9,534 nt of DNA from Prolixibacteraceae bacterium. Its GTDB lineage: Bacteria; Bacteroidota; Bacteroidia; Bacteroidales; Prolixibacteraceae. The notes beneath the pieces were generated by a model that was not told where the DNA came from, did not search any database, and saw only the letters and a program-made list of their open reading frames with translations. A program made the position numbers and the translations under genes. The stretch covers positions 1 through 9,534 of the forward strand of contig JAEUSS010000079.1 of assembly GCA_016788685.1 (NCBI GenBank). The letters are read 5' to 3'. Below are positions 1-5,119 of the stretch, piece by piece (position 1 is the first letter of the stretch; every line of letters begins with the position of its first letter).

Positions 1-452
1 TGAGTTGCGGGCCGCGAGGATTTTTCGGACACCGAAAAGGTTTGCTGTTCGGTCACGTCTCCCGATTTAAATTTAACGCTGTATTCACCTTCTGCTCCGG
101 CGGTAAACTCATCAATCCGCCAGAAAGGCAATCCGTCGCCATCTCTGCTGTTCAGCGATTCTACCTCGCCTGAAGGACCTGTTACTTCAATTTTTGCTTT
201 CCGGATGTTTTTTCCTCCGGTAACCAGCACGCGGAATGCCTGCCCGGGTCGCGGATGTTCCGGCGAAATCAGGATGGCATTGACTGTTTGAATATTTTCC
301 GGAGTGTCGTTTTCTTCTGCTGATTCAACCGGAAGGCCGGACGCCGGTTTATTCGCTTCGCCAGCCGGACGGTTGCCGCAAGAGAATACTCCAAGGAAGA
401 GAACGGCAATTGACATCGTTCTCAGAAACTTACGCATTACTATTTTTGTCAT
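1..452 (-). CDS. Putative lipoprotein, N-terminal part (cut by window edge)
   Basis: Reading the minus strand from an ATG at 452, the frame stays open to the left edge, giving about 150 residues of a longer protein. It begins MTKIVMRKFLRTMSIAVLF and runs through a hydrophobic stretch to GVFSC, a good signal peptidase II lipobox, so the mature protein should be lipid-anchored at its cysteine (residue 25 from this start). An acidic and proline-containing linker follows, then a beta-rich region from about residue 60 with alternating hydrophobic residues (for example YSVKFKSGD and QQTFSVSEK) that resembles an immunoglobulin-like fold. I do not recognise the family. A second in-frame ATG at 437 (MRKFLRT) is also a plausible start. 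The A/T-rich sequence directly before 452 is typical of Bacteroidota starts, so I kept the longer form. The gene is divergent from the TfoX-domain gene. Confidence 0.8.
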   Translation of the reverse strand, partial: MTKIVMRKFLRTMSIAVLFLGVFSCGNRPAGEANKPASGLPVESAEENDTPENIQTVNAILISPEHPRPGQAFRVLVTGGKNIRKAKIEVTGPSGEVESLNSRDGDGLPFWRIDEFTAGAEGEYSVKFKSGDVTEQQTFSVSEKSSRPAT

Positions 453-478
453 TTTATTTTATTATTCCATACGGGCGT

Positions 479-486
479 CAAAGATA
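479..486 (-). promoter_or_regulatory. Bacteroidota-type -7 element for the lipoprotein gene
   Basis: On the minus strand this reads TATCTTTG, an exact match to the TAnnTTTG element used by the primary sigma factor of Bacteroidota. It lies 27 nt before the ATG at 452, which would give a short leader. No clear TTTG -33 box is visible at the usual 19-21 nt spacing. The assignment rests on the -7 match and its position. Confidence 0.6.
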
Positions 487-568
487 TACGAAAAACAGAT
501 CACCGTGAATTTACAGCCGGAATGCTTAACTTTTGTTCATATTTTTTCCTGCTAATCCCTGAATGATT

Positions 569-576
569 TACCTTCG
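569..576 (+). promoter_or_regulatory. Possible weak -7 element for the TfoX-domain gene
   Basis: TACCTTCG matches TAnnTTTG at all but one position and lies 34 nt before the ATG at 611. A T-run around 544-547 sits about 21 nt upstream, where the -33 box would be, but it is TTTT rather than TTTG. If this is the promoter, the upstream ATG at 563 lies before the transcript start. That supports 611 as the real start codon. Confidence 0.4.
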
Positions 577-610
577 CACATTCAACGAACAGATATTGCA
601 ACGAACGACC

Positions 611-877
611 ATGAAACAAGAACTTTCGCTGACACAATTGCCCAACATCGGCAAGGTGGTTGCCCAAAAACTCGTTCAGGCAGGAATTACAACTCCGGAG
701 GAACTTCGTTTGGCCGGAAGCGAGCAGGCATTTATCCGCCTGCAGACCATCGACGAAACAGCTTGTTTGTGTATGCTTCAGGCATTGGAAGGCGCGGTTC
801 AGGGTGTTCGTACCTGCGATTTGTCCAAAGAGCGTAAAGCCGAACTGAAAGATTTTTTTAACCTGAGACGAATGTAA
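611..877 (+). CDS. Stand-alone TfoX C-terminal-domain protein
   Basis: This 88-residue protein is essentially one TfoX C-terminal domain (PF04994 type). Diagnostic stretches are LPNIGKVVAQKLVQAGI (about residues 10-26), TPEELRLAGSEQAFIRL (28-44), CLCMLQALEGAVQGVR (52-67) and LSKERKAELKDFF (71-83). The first half looks like a helix-hairpin-helix fold (PNIGKVVAQKLVQAGI). In gammaproteobacterial TfoX/Sxy this domain is fused to an N-terminal domain and activates competence genes. Here the N-terminal domain is absent, so a competence role should not be assumed, and a small nucleic-acid-binding or protein-interaction role is an inference. I chose the ATG at 611, not the one at 563, because the domain begins right after it and the extra 16 residues do not look conserved. 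There is no recognisable Shine-Dalgarno. Confidence 0.85.
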   Translation: MKQELSLTQLPNIGKVVAQKLVQAGITTPEELRLAGSEQAFIRLQTIDETACLCMLQALEGAVQGVRTCDLSKERKAELKDFFNLRRM

Positions 878-938
878 CTCTGTGGAGACGAATGCCGGAA
901 GAGCTGAACCATTGCTTCTTTCGTTGCCAGTCCCGTGT

Positions 939-967
939 GGGGGTGTCATACCAACACCGACCCCTTT
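939..967 (+). terminator. Possible weak terminator after the TfoX-domain gene
   Basis: GGTGT (942-946) and ACACC (954-958) form a 5-bp stem with a 7-nt loop. After a 2-nt bulge the stem can extend by pairing GGG (939-941) with CCC. Only TTT follows directly, then an A/T-rich stretch. This is marginal: it could end the TfoX-domain transcript, or be chance. Confidence 0.3.
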
Positions 968-1045
968 CAATGTTTTATTTGTGTTAAAACAGCAGGTTTT
1001 GGGGAGGGCGAAAGAGTGAAGCCGCTTTCGTTTAGAAATTTAAAT

Positions 1046-1053
1046 TACCTTTG
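1046..1053 (+). promoter_or_regulatory. Bacteroidota-type -7 element for the DEAD-box helicase
   Basis: TACCTTTG is an exact TAnnTTTG match in an A/T-rich stretch. Transcription would start near 1058-1062, giving a leader of about 110 nt before the helicase ATG at 1174. A canonical TTTG -33 box at 19-21 nt is not seen. A TTTC at 1026-1029 is slightly too close. Confidence 0.65.
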
Positions 1054-1133
1054 CGCCAGATTTTAGGGGTCGGTTAATTTCCTTTTTGCCTGGTTTATGG
1101 CAGGAGCATCTAACTGTCTCCTTCCATTATCAA

Positions 1134-1154
1134 GGGTCAGCGTTTTGCTGACTC
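1134..1154 (+). promoter_or_regulatory. Hairpin in the helicase 5' leader
   Basis: GTCAGC (1136-1141) and GCTGAC (1147-1152) are perfect complements around a 5-nt loop. One G-T and one G-C pair extend the stem to 8 bp. It ends 19 nt before the start codon, just upstream of the ribosome-binding region. No T-run follows, so it is not an intrinsic terminator. Its position would suit control of translation start or RNA stability. Long structured leaders are known for some cold-induced RNA helicases, but that role here is inference. Confidence 0.55.
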
Positions 1155-1161
1155 ACAATTA

Positions 1162-1168
1162 AAAAGGA
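1162..1168 (+). promoter_or_regulatory. Ribosome-binding site of the helicase
   Basis: AAAAGGA lies 5 nt before the ATG at 1174. It is one of the few recognisable purine-rich ribosome-binding sites in the window, and it fixes the helicase start. Confidence 0.55.
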
Positions 1169-1173
1169 CATTT

Positions 1174-2928
1174 ATGACATTTAATGAAACCGGCCTGAAA
1201 CCGGAAATCTTAAAGGCGATCACAGAGATGGGATATGAAAATCCTACGCCTATTCAGGAGCAAACCATTCCGCACCTGATCTCATCAACCCAGGACTTAG
1301 TTGCTTTAGCACAAACCGGAACCGGTAAAACGGCAGCATTCGGCTTGCCCGTACTGCACAACATCTCGATGCAAATCAAAGAGGTACAGTCGCTGATTCT
1401 TTGTCCGACCCGTGAGCTGTGTTTGCAGATCTCACGCGACCTCGAAAAATACTCGGCTTATTTGCCCGGGCTTAAAACCATTTCGGTATACGGCGGCGCC
1501 GATATTACCAAACAAATCAGGGAACTGAAAGCCGGAGGACAAATTGTTGTCGGAACTCCGGGGCGTGTCCACGATTTGATCCGCCGGAAAGTACTGAATG
1601 TGTCGGCAATCCGCTGGATGATCCTGGATGAGGCTGACGAAATGCTCACCATGGGTTTCAAAGAAGAACTGGACGCGATTCTGGCCACCACTCCTGCCGA
1701 AAAGCAGACTTTATTGTTCTCGGCTACCATGCCTTTGGGTATTTCTGAAATCAAATCGAAATACCTGAACAATGCGCTGGAACTTTCAGTAGGAAAACGT
1801 AATGCCGGAGCTGAAAACGTAGAGCACCATTATTATGTGGTTCACGCTAAAGATAAATATGCCACGCTGAAACGAATTGCCGATAATTACCCCGATTGCT
1901 ATGCCATCGTATTTTGCCGCACCCGCATGGAAACCCGTGAGGTTGCCGAGCAGTTTATGGCCGACGGATACAATGCCGATGCTTTGCACGGCGATCTTTC
2001 GCAGGCACAGCGCGACCAGGTGATGGCCCGCTTCCGGAGCAAACAGCTGCAGATGCTGGTGGCTACCGACGTGGCAGCCCGTGGTCTGGACGTTAACGAA
2101 CTGAGCCACGTGATCAACTACTCGATGCCTGACGATCCGGAAGTGTATATTCACCGGAGCGGACGTACCGGCCGGGCCGGAAAAAGCGGAATCTCGGTAA
2201 CCATCGTTCACATGAAGGAAACCGGCCGTTTGAAACAAATCGAAAAACTTTCGCGCAAAAAATTTGAGCGCAAAATGGTTCCGGGAGGAAACGAAATTTG
2301 TGAAAAACAATTGTTTCACCTCATCGACCGCGTAAAAAGTGTTGAAATTAACGAAGCACAGATAGGAAATTACCTTCCGCAGATTCTCGAAAAATTTGAA
2401 GGAATGTCGAACAGCGACATTGTGAAACACTTTGTTTCGCTCGAATTCAATCAGTTGCTCGACTATTACAAGAATGCACGCGACCTGAACATTAAAGCCG
2501 AAGTTCCGCGCGACTCTTTCTCGCGCAACGACCGCGGCTGCGACCGGATGAGTTTCACCAAACTATTCATTAACGCCGGAAAAAAACAAAACCTGAATGC
2601 ATCGGGCCTGATCGGCCTGATCAACGAATATTCGAACCGGAGAAACATTGAAATCGGTAAGATCGACATCCAACGTAAATTCTCCTTTTTCGAGGTTGAC
2701 AGCAATTACGAAAAGGATCTGATCAAAGCCCTGAACAATGCGGTAATCGAAGGTCATGTGATCAACATTGGCCGGGTTCAGTCGACTGAAGGGCAGCAAC
2801 CGCGCGAAGGCGGATCATTCCGCCGTGAAGGTGGTTATGGTGGCGGATTCTCCGGAGGACGCCGCGAAAGCCGCAGAGAACCTGCATTCAGTGATCGTGG
2901 TGACCGCCCGAGACGCAGAAGAAACTAA
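1174..2928 (+). CDS. DEAD-box ATP-dependent RNA helicase (DeaD/DbpA-like)
   Basis: This 584-residue protein is a cytoplasmic ATP-dependent RNA-unwinding enzyme. All the hallmark motifs are intact: Q motif around residues 4-28 (F3, PTPIQ 24-28), motif I AQTGTGKT (46-53), Ia PTREL (78-82), TPGR (128-131), II DEAD (152-155), III SAT (183-185), IV IVFCRTR (245-251), V ATDVAARGLDV (297-307) and VI HRSGRTGRAG (327-336). After the helicase core and a helical linker, residues about 458-536 resemble the DbpA/CsdA RNA-binding domain (PF03880), including RMSFTKLFINAG and GLIGLINEYS. The last 45 residues form a Gly/Arg-rich tail (GGYGGGFSGGRR ending RPRRRRN) typical of nonspecific RNA binding. Bacterial relatives act in ribosome assembly, mRNA decay and cold adaptation. 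I cannot separate the DeaD, RhlE and DbpA subfamilies by eye, so no symbol is given. The gene appears monocistronic, with its own promoter, leader and terminator. Confidence 0.96.
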   Translation: MTFNETGLKPEILKAITEMGYENPTPIQEQTIPHLISSTQDLVALAQTGTGKTAAFGLPVLHNISMQIKEVQSLILCPTRELCLQISRDLEKYSAYLPGLKTISVYGGADITKQIRELKAGGQIVVGTPGRVHDLIRRKVLNVSAIRWMILDEADEMLTMGFKEELDAILATTPAEKQTLLFSATMPLGISEIKSKYLNNALELSVGKRNAGAENVEHHYYVVHAKDKYATLKRIADNYPDCYAIVFCRTRMETREVAEQFMADGYNADALHGDLSQAQRDQVMARFRSKQLQMLVATDVAARGLDVNELSHVINYSMPDDPEVYIHRSGRTGRAGKSGISVTIVHMKETGRLKQIEKLSRKKFERKMVPGGNEICEKQLFHLIDRVKSVEINEAQIGNYLPQILEKFEGMSNSDIVKHFVSLEFNQLLDYYKNARDLNIKAEVPRDSFSRNDRGCDRMSFTKLFINAGKKQNLNASGLIGLINEYSNRRNIEIGKIDIQRKFSFFEVDSNYEKDLIKALNNAVIEGHVINIGRVQSTEGQQPREGGSFRREGGYGGGFSGGRRESRREPAFSDRGDRPRRRRN

Positions 2929-2949
2929 ACGGGATTATCCGAAAAATAT

Positions 2950-2994
2950 AAAATCCAGATTTCAGGCTTAAACAACCCGGAATCTGGATTTTTT
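2950..2994 (+). terminator. Strong intrinsic terminator after the helicase gene
   Basis: A perfect 12-bp stem pairs 2950-2961 with 2981-2992 (core AATCCAGATT / AATCTGGATT) around a 19-nt loop and runs into a T-run at 2989-2994. The minus strand also has an A/T-rich tail after the stem, so it may terminate the convergent DoxD-DoxA transcript too. The next 110 bp, to 3108, hold nothing else I can name. Confidence 0.85.
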
Positions 2995-3108
2995 GTTTGA
3001 GGCGGATGTCCGTTTATTCCCGATGCCCTCTCTCCGGCTTTTGATCAAACGGTAAAGCGCCGGACGAAACTTCAGGAAAAATCAGCCGCACATATCCGGA
3101 AGATCATG

Positions 3109-4134
3109 CTACCTGGTTATTTCGGCGGTCCAGGTGGCCCCGCTGATGTCGGTAAGCACCAGCTGATAGTTTCCGGAAGGCAGATCAGCAAAAGCTTCGT
3201 TCCGGACGGAAAGCACGGCTTTTGCTCCCAACGGAATCACCAGGCTGTGTTTGCCGGGTTTCACTTTGGTTACATAGCTGTTGTCAATGTTTTCCGGGGC
3301 GAAGCGCGCCAGGTCATCTCCGTTCAGTTTTAAAATGCCGGACTTGTCGGTCCCGATCAGTTCAATGCCAATCAGGAACGAACCATATACATCCGCACCC
3401 TCAACCCTGAATACCTGAAACGAAAGTAAATCGCCTGACAATTTAGCCTGCTCAATTTCGATCTTAGGTTTCACCGACTTGTTGTGCAAATCGCCCCACA
3501 CGCCGCCGTGAAAATATTGGTTGGTGAATAACGTGATGAACAGGATCAGCACAGAACCTGCGAGGACAATCCGGGGCAAAACCTTGATCTTAACAGGTAA
3601 GACACCCGAACCTAACCAGCTAAACCACTTGTTCCGGGCAAGCGCCGGATATCGCCGGAGCAGATAATAGTCGAGCGAAAACTGTCCGCTGCCCGAGAAA
3701 AACAGGGTAAATCCGGCAGCAATGCCCAATATCCCGATCTGCCATTCGTCCAGGCAGGTTGTTCCGATCCATCCGGAGCCCAGCAGTATGCCCATTGCCA
3801 GACCAAAGACACCAATGCTCATCAGGCGGGTAAACAGCCCCAGCATGATGAACAGGCCAACAATGGCTTCGACAATGGTAAAGACCGCCATAGCTAACCA
3901 GAGCGCATCGGGGTTAGACACAAGGTATTCGATAATCGGTTTTATTCCCAGCGCGTTGGGCAGGAAATGATTGAATTTTTCGCCGATGTAGCCGGCAGCT
4001 TCCGGGTCGAGCTTATTTTCCAGGACCAGCCGGCGCCAGAACGCGGAGAAATAGGTCCAGCCTACGACCAAACGAAGGGACAAAGTGAAAAGGCCAGCCA
4101 GTTGAAACGGCTGAGTTGTTGTATGCTTATTCAT
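3109..4134 (-). CDS. DoxD-DoxA fusion, thiosulfate:quinone oxidoreductase-like membrane protein
   Basis: This 341-residue protein combines both subunits of the archaeal thiosulfate:quinone oxidoreductase (TQO). Residues about 10-170 are DoxD/DoxX-like, with membrane segments near 12-32, 77-100, 103-123 and 131-148, plus the GLFTRL loop (99-104) and the GSGQFSLDYYL stretch (148-158) typical of the family. A fifth hydrophobic segment (about 186-205) anchors a C-terminal domain (206-341) resembling DoxA (PF07680), which is predicted to lie outside the membrane and ends with SGNYQLVLTDISGATW. In Acidianus, DoxD and DoxA are separate and pass electrons from thiosulfate to quinone. Fused forms occur in Bacteroidota, where the substrate is mostly unproven. 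No other sulfur-oxidation gene is nearby, so the reaction is inferred. The start at 4134 has no clear Shine-Dalgarno. The hairpin element at 4171-4410 lies 36 bp upstream. Confidence 0.85.
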   Translation of the reverse strand: MNKHTTTQPFQLAGLFTLSLRLVVGWTYFSAFWRRLVLENKLDPEAAGYIGEKFNHFLPNALGIKPIIEYLVSNPDALWLAMAVFTIVEAIVGLFIMLGLFTRLMSIGVFGLAMGILLGSGWIGTTCLDEWQIGILGIAAGFTLFFSGSGQFSLDYYLLRRYPALARNKWFSWLGSGVLPVKIKVLPRIVLAGSVLILFITLFTNQYFHGGVWGDLHNKSVKPKIEIEQAKLSGDLLSFQVFRVEGADVYGSFLIGIELIGTDKSGILKLNGDDLARFAPENIDNSYVTKVKPGKHSLVIPLGAKAVLSVRNEAFADLPSGNYQLVLTDISGATWTAEITR

Positions 4135-4170
4135 GGTATGACTTTTTATATTCGGTTAAAATTTTGAGAG

Positions 4171-4410
4171 ACTGTTTAAATTTAGTTTATTCAACATACC
4201 CGAATGTTCAACCCTTTCAGGGTTGTGGTTTTACATCTTTCATTCTCCGTGAGTTGACACTCACGGTCATTCAAATTAAACCCTTTCCGGATTTTTACGA
4301 CGTATAAGTTCGAAGAACTTGAATGTGAATGGCCTCCGGCAAAGCCGGAGGTAAACCAATGAACATGTTTTAAGAACCCCCGAAGCGGGTTCAACATAGA
4401 TTTAAACAGT
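4171..4410. repeat. REP-like or miniature inverted-repeat element with five hairpins
   Basis: The 240-bp stretch is bounded by 14-bp inverted repeats matching at 13 positions: ACTGTTTAAATTTA (4171-4184) and its complement at 4397-4410. Just inside the left end and overlapping the right repeat by 2 bp is a direct repeat, TTCAACATA, at 4190-4198 and 4390-4398, exactly 200 bp apart. Five stem-loops lie between: 4209-4225 (7 bp, CAACCCT), 4247-4266 (8 bp, CCGTGAGT), 4306-4320 (6 bp, AAGTTC), 4333-4351 (8 bp, CCTCCGGC) and 4374-4392 (6 bp, GAACCC). All but the last have loops of 3-4 nt. No transposase or convincing gene is inside. The pattern suggests a non-autonomous mobile or REP-type element. 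It separates the DoxD-DoxA gene from the gene upstream and must supply or sit within the DoxD-DoxA leader. Confidence 0.7.
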
Positions 4411-4441
4411 TTTTGAATGTTCCGGTAATTGCTGGTATCAA

Positions 4442-4825
4442 TTACGCCATGTATTTCAATCTTTTAAACAGGATATAAAGCGGGGTGGTGATTCGCTGAG
4501 TGTTATCCGGAGAAGGAATCCGGAAAGAAAAACCGGAAACCGGAGGCAAATGAATAAACACGTTGGGAAAGCAGGCCGGGCAGTCGCCAGTCTTTGTTTT
4601 TACCTCGCTGACTGCAGCGGCATACTCGCTGGCCTGTACCTTGCAATTGTGGTTTTGCTCCAGCGTAGCCTTGTATTTACCGGGAGTTTGATGAACTTCA
4701 AGTTTCAGTACGTGCTGAAGCGAATTCCGGACCGAACACGGCGAAAGCAGCAGCAGCAACCCTAAAATGAAAAGAGTTGCGGGAAAATGCGGGCGTTTTA
4801 TCGTATGCGTCTTGAATTCGGACAT
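4442..4825 (-). CDS. Small cysteine-containing envelope protein, function unknown
   Basis: I do not recognise a named function. From the ATG at 4825 the product has 127 residues. It has a basic start (MSEFKTHTIKRPHF), a hydrophobic segment at about 16-28 (ATLFILGLLLLLS), then PCSVRNSLQHVLKLEV. Cysteines are at 30, 61, 82 and 85, the last two as CPAC, a CxxC motif that could bind metal or be redox-active. The segment before Cys30 resembles a signal peptide, but the proline at -1 makes a standard lipobox doubtful. The SPCSVRNSL stretch resembles small hypothetical proteins I recall beside heavy-metal or copper genes in Bacteroidota, which is a weak recollection only. An in-frame GTG at 4870 would add 15 residues. 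The ATG at 4825 is preferred because AAGG precedes it by a few bases and the signal-like segment is then closer to the N-terminus. The 20-bp repeat array lies directly upstream. Confidence 0.65.
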   Translation of the reverse strand: MSEFKTHTIKRPHFPATLFILGLLLLLSPCSVRNSLQHVLKLEVHQTPGKYKATLEQNHNCKVQASEYAAAVSEVKTKTGDCPACFPNVFIHLPPVSGFSFRIPSPDNTQRITTPLYILFKRLKYMA

Positions 4826-4884
4826 GACCTTATAAACGTTCAGTTTCCGTTTTTGTTGGCGGGAAAACACGCGAAAGAAAAAAA

Positions 4885-5085
4885 TCAGGAAAGGCGCGGA
4901 AGAAACCGGGGTGTCCCGATTGAAATGCCCGTCATGTTGGTTGGGAAGCCGTCATGTAGGTTTTTTCGCCGTCATGTTGAAAATATGGCCGTCATGTTGG
5001 TTTTTTTTGCGTCATGTTAAGTTTTTAGCCGTCATGTTGGCCGGGGAGGCCGTCATGTTCAACAGGACGGTGTTCCTGGTAACAT
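4885..5085 (-). other. Chain of overlapping mini-ORFs within the repeat array
   Basis: Reading the minus strand, each core holds ATGA. Because the period is 20, an ATG in one unit is in frame with the TGA of the next unit. ATGs at 5015, 4995, 4975 and 4955 each encode seven residues (MTQKKPT, MTAIFST, MTAKKPT, MTASQPT) and stop at a TGA overlapping the next ATG. The ATG at 5056 gives a 14-residue peptide that reads through 5035, because that one spacing is 21. The last, from 4935, runs 16 residues to a TGA at 4885. An earlier one at 5085 (MLPGTPSC) stops two bases before 5056. None has a clear ribosome-binding site, and the pattern follows automatically from the repeat. Translation is unproven. 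Confidence 0.4.
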
Positions 5086-5110
5086 GGTGATGTTCCAACT
5101 AACAGGACGG
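4921..5110 (-). repeat. 20-bp-period repeat array upstream of the small cysteine protein gene
   Basis: On the minus strand seven copies of the core CAACATGACGGC (variants include TAACATGACGC and CTACATGACGGC) occur. On the plus strand the marker GTCATG starts at 4931, 4951, 4971, 4991, 5011, 5031 and 5052, so the spacing is 20, 20, 20, 20, 20 and 21. The 7-8 bases between cores vary freely, from T-rich to G-rich. To the right, at 5061, 5081 and 5101, related units start with AACAGGACGG, AACATGGTGA and AACAGGACGG on the plus strand, still 20 bp apart but in reverse orientation. The array starts beside the PAP2 stop codon (5120) and ends about 95 bp before the small gene's ATG. No TAnnTTTG promoter is visible between 4826 and 5119. 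About two helical turns per unit places every core on the same DNA face, as expected for a protein-binding array. That function is inference. Confidence 0.85.
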
Positions 5111-5119
5111 CGCCGGCTG

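Noticed and set aside
500..970. 156-codon minus-strand frame opposite the TfoX-domain gene
   Set aside because: It is antisense to a recognisable conserved domain and shows no signal peptide, domain or plausible start context.
3044..3065. Imperfect CCGGC/GCCGG inverted repeat after the DoxD-DoxA gene as a terminator
   Set aside because: The stem is interrupted, the loop is long and no T-run follows on the minus strand. The helicase terminator at 2950-2994 is a better candidate for both directions.
4116..4397. Short ORFs on both strands across the hairpin element (63-68 codons)
   Set aside because: They run through the stem-loops and inverted repeats, have no conserved domain features, and look like chance frames in a non-coding repeat.
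4190..4398. The complement of TTCAACATA (TATGTTGAA) as a promoter for the DoxD-DoxA gene
   Set aside because: It differs from TAnnTTTG at two of six fixed positions and no -33 box accompanies it.
4162..4416. TTTTGA on both sides of the 240-bp element (4162-4167 and 4411-4416) as a target-site duplication
   Set aside because: The left copy is three bases away from the terminal repeat while the right copy abuts it, and the motif is A/T-rich and common. Not convincing.
4826..4870. GTG start at 4870 for the small cysteine protein
   Set aside because: It moves the hydrophobic signal-like segment deep into the protein and has no better ribosome-binding site than the ATG at 4825.
4921..5110. The 20-bp repeats as a CRISPR array
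   Set aside because: The conserved core is only about 12 bp and the variable part 7-8 bp, well below CRISPR repeat and spacer sizes, and there are no cas genes.
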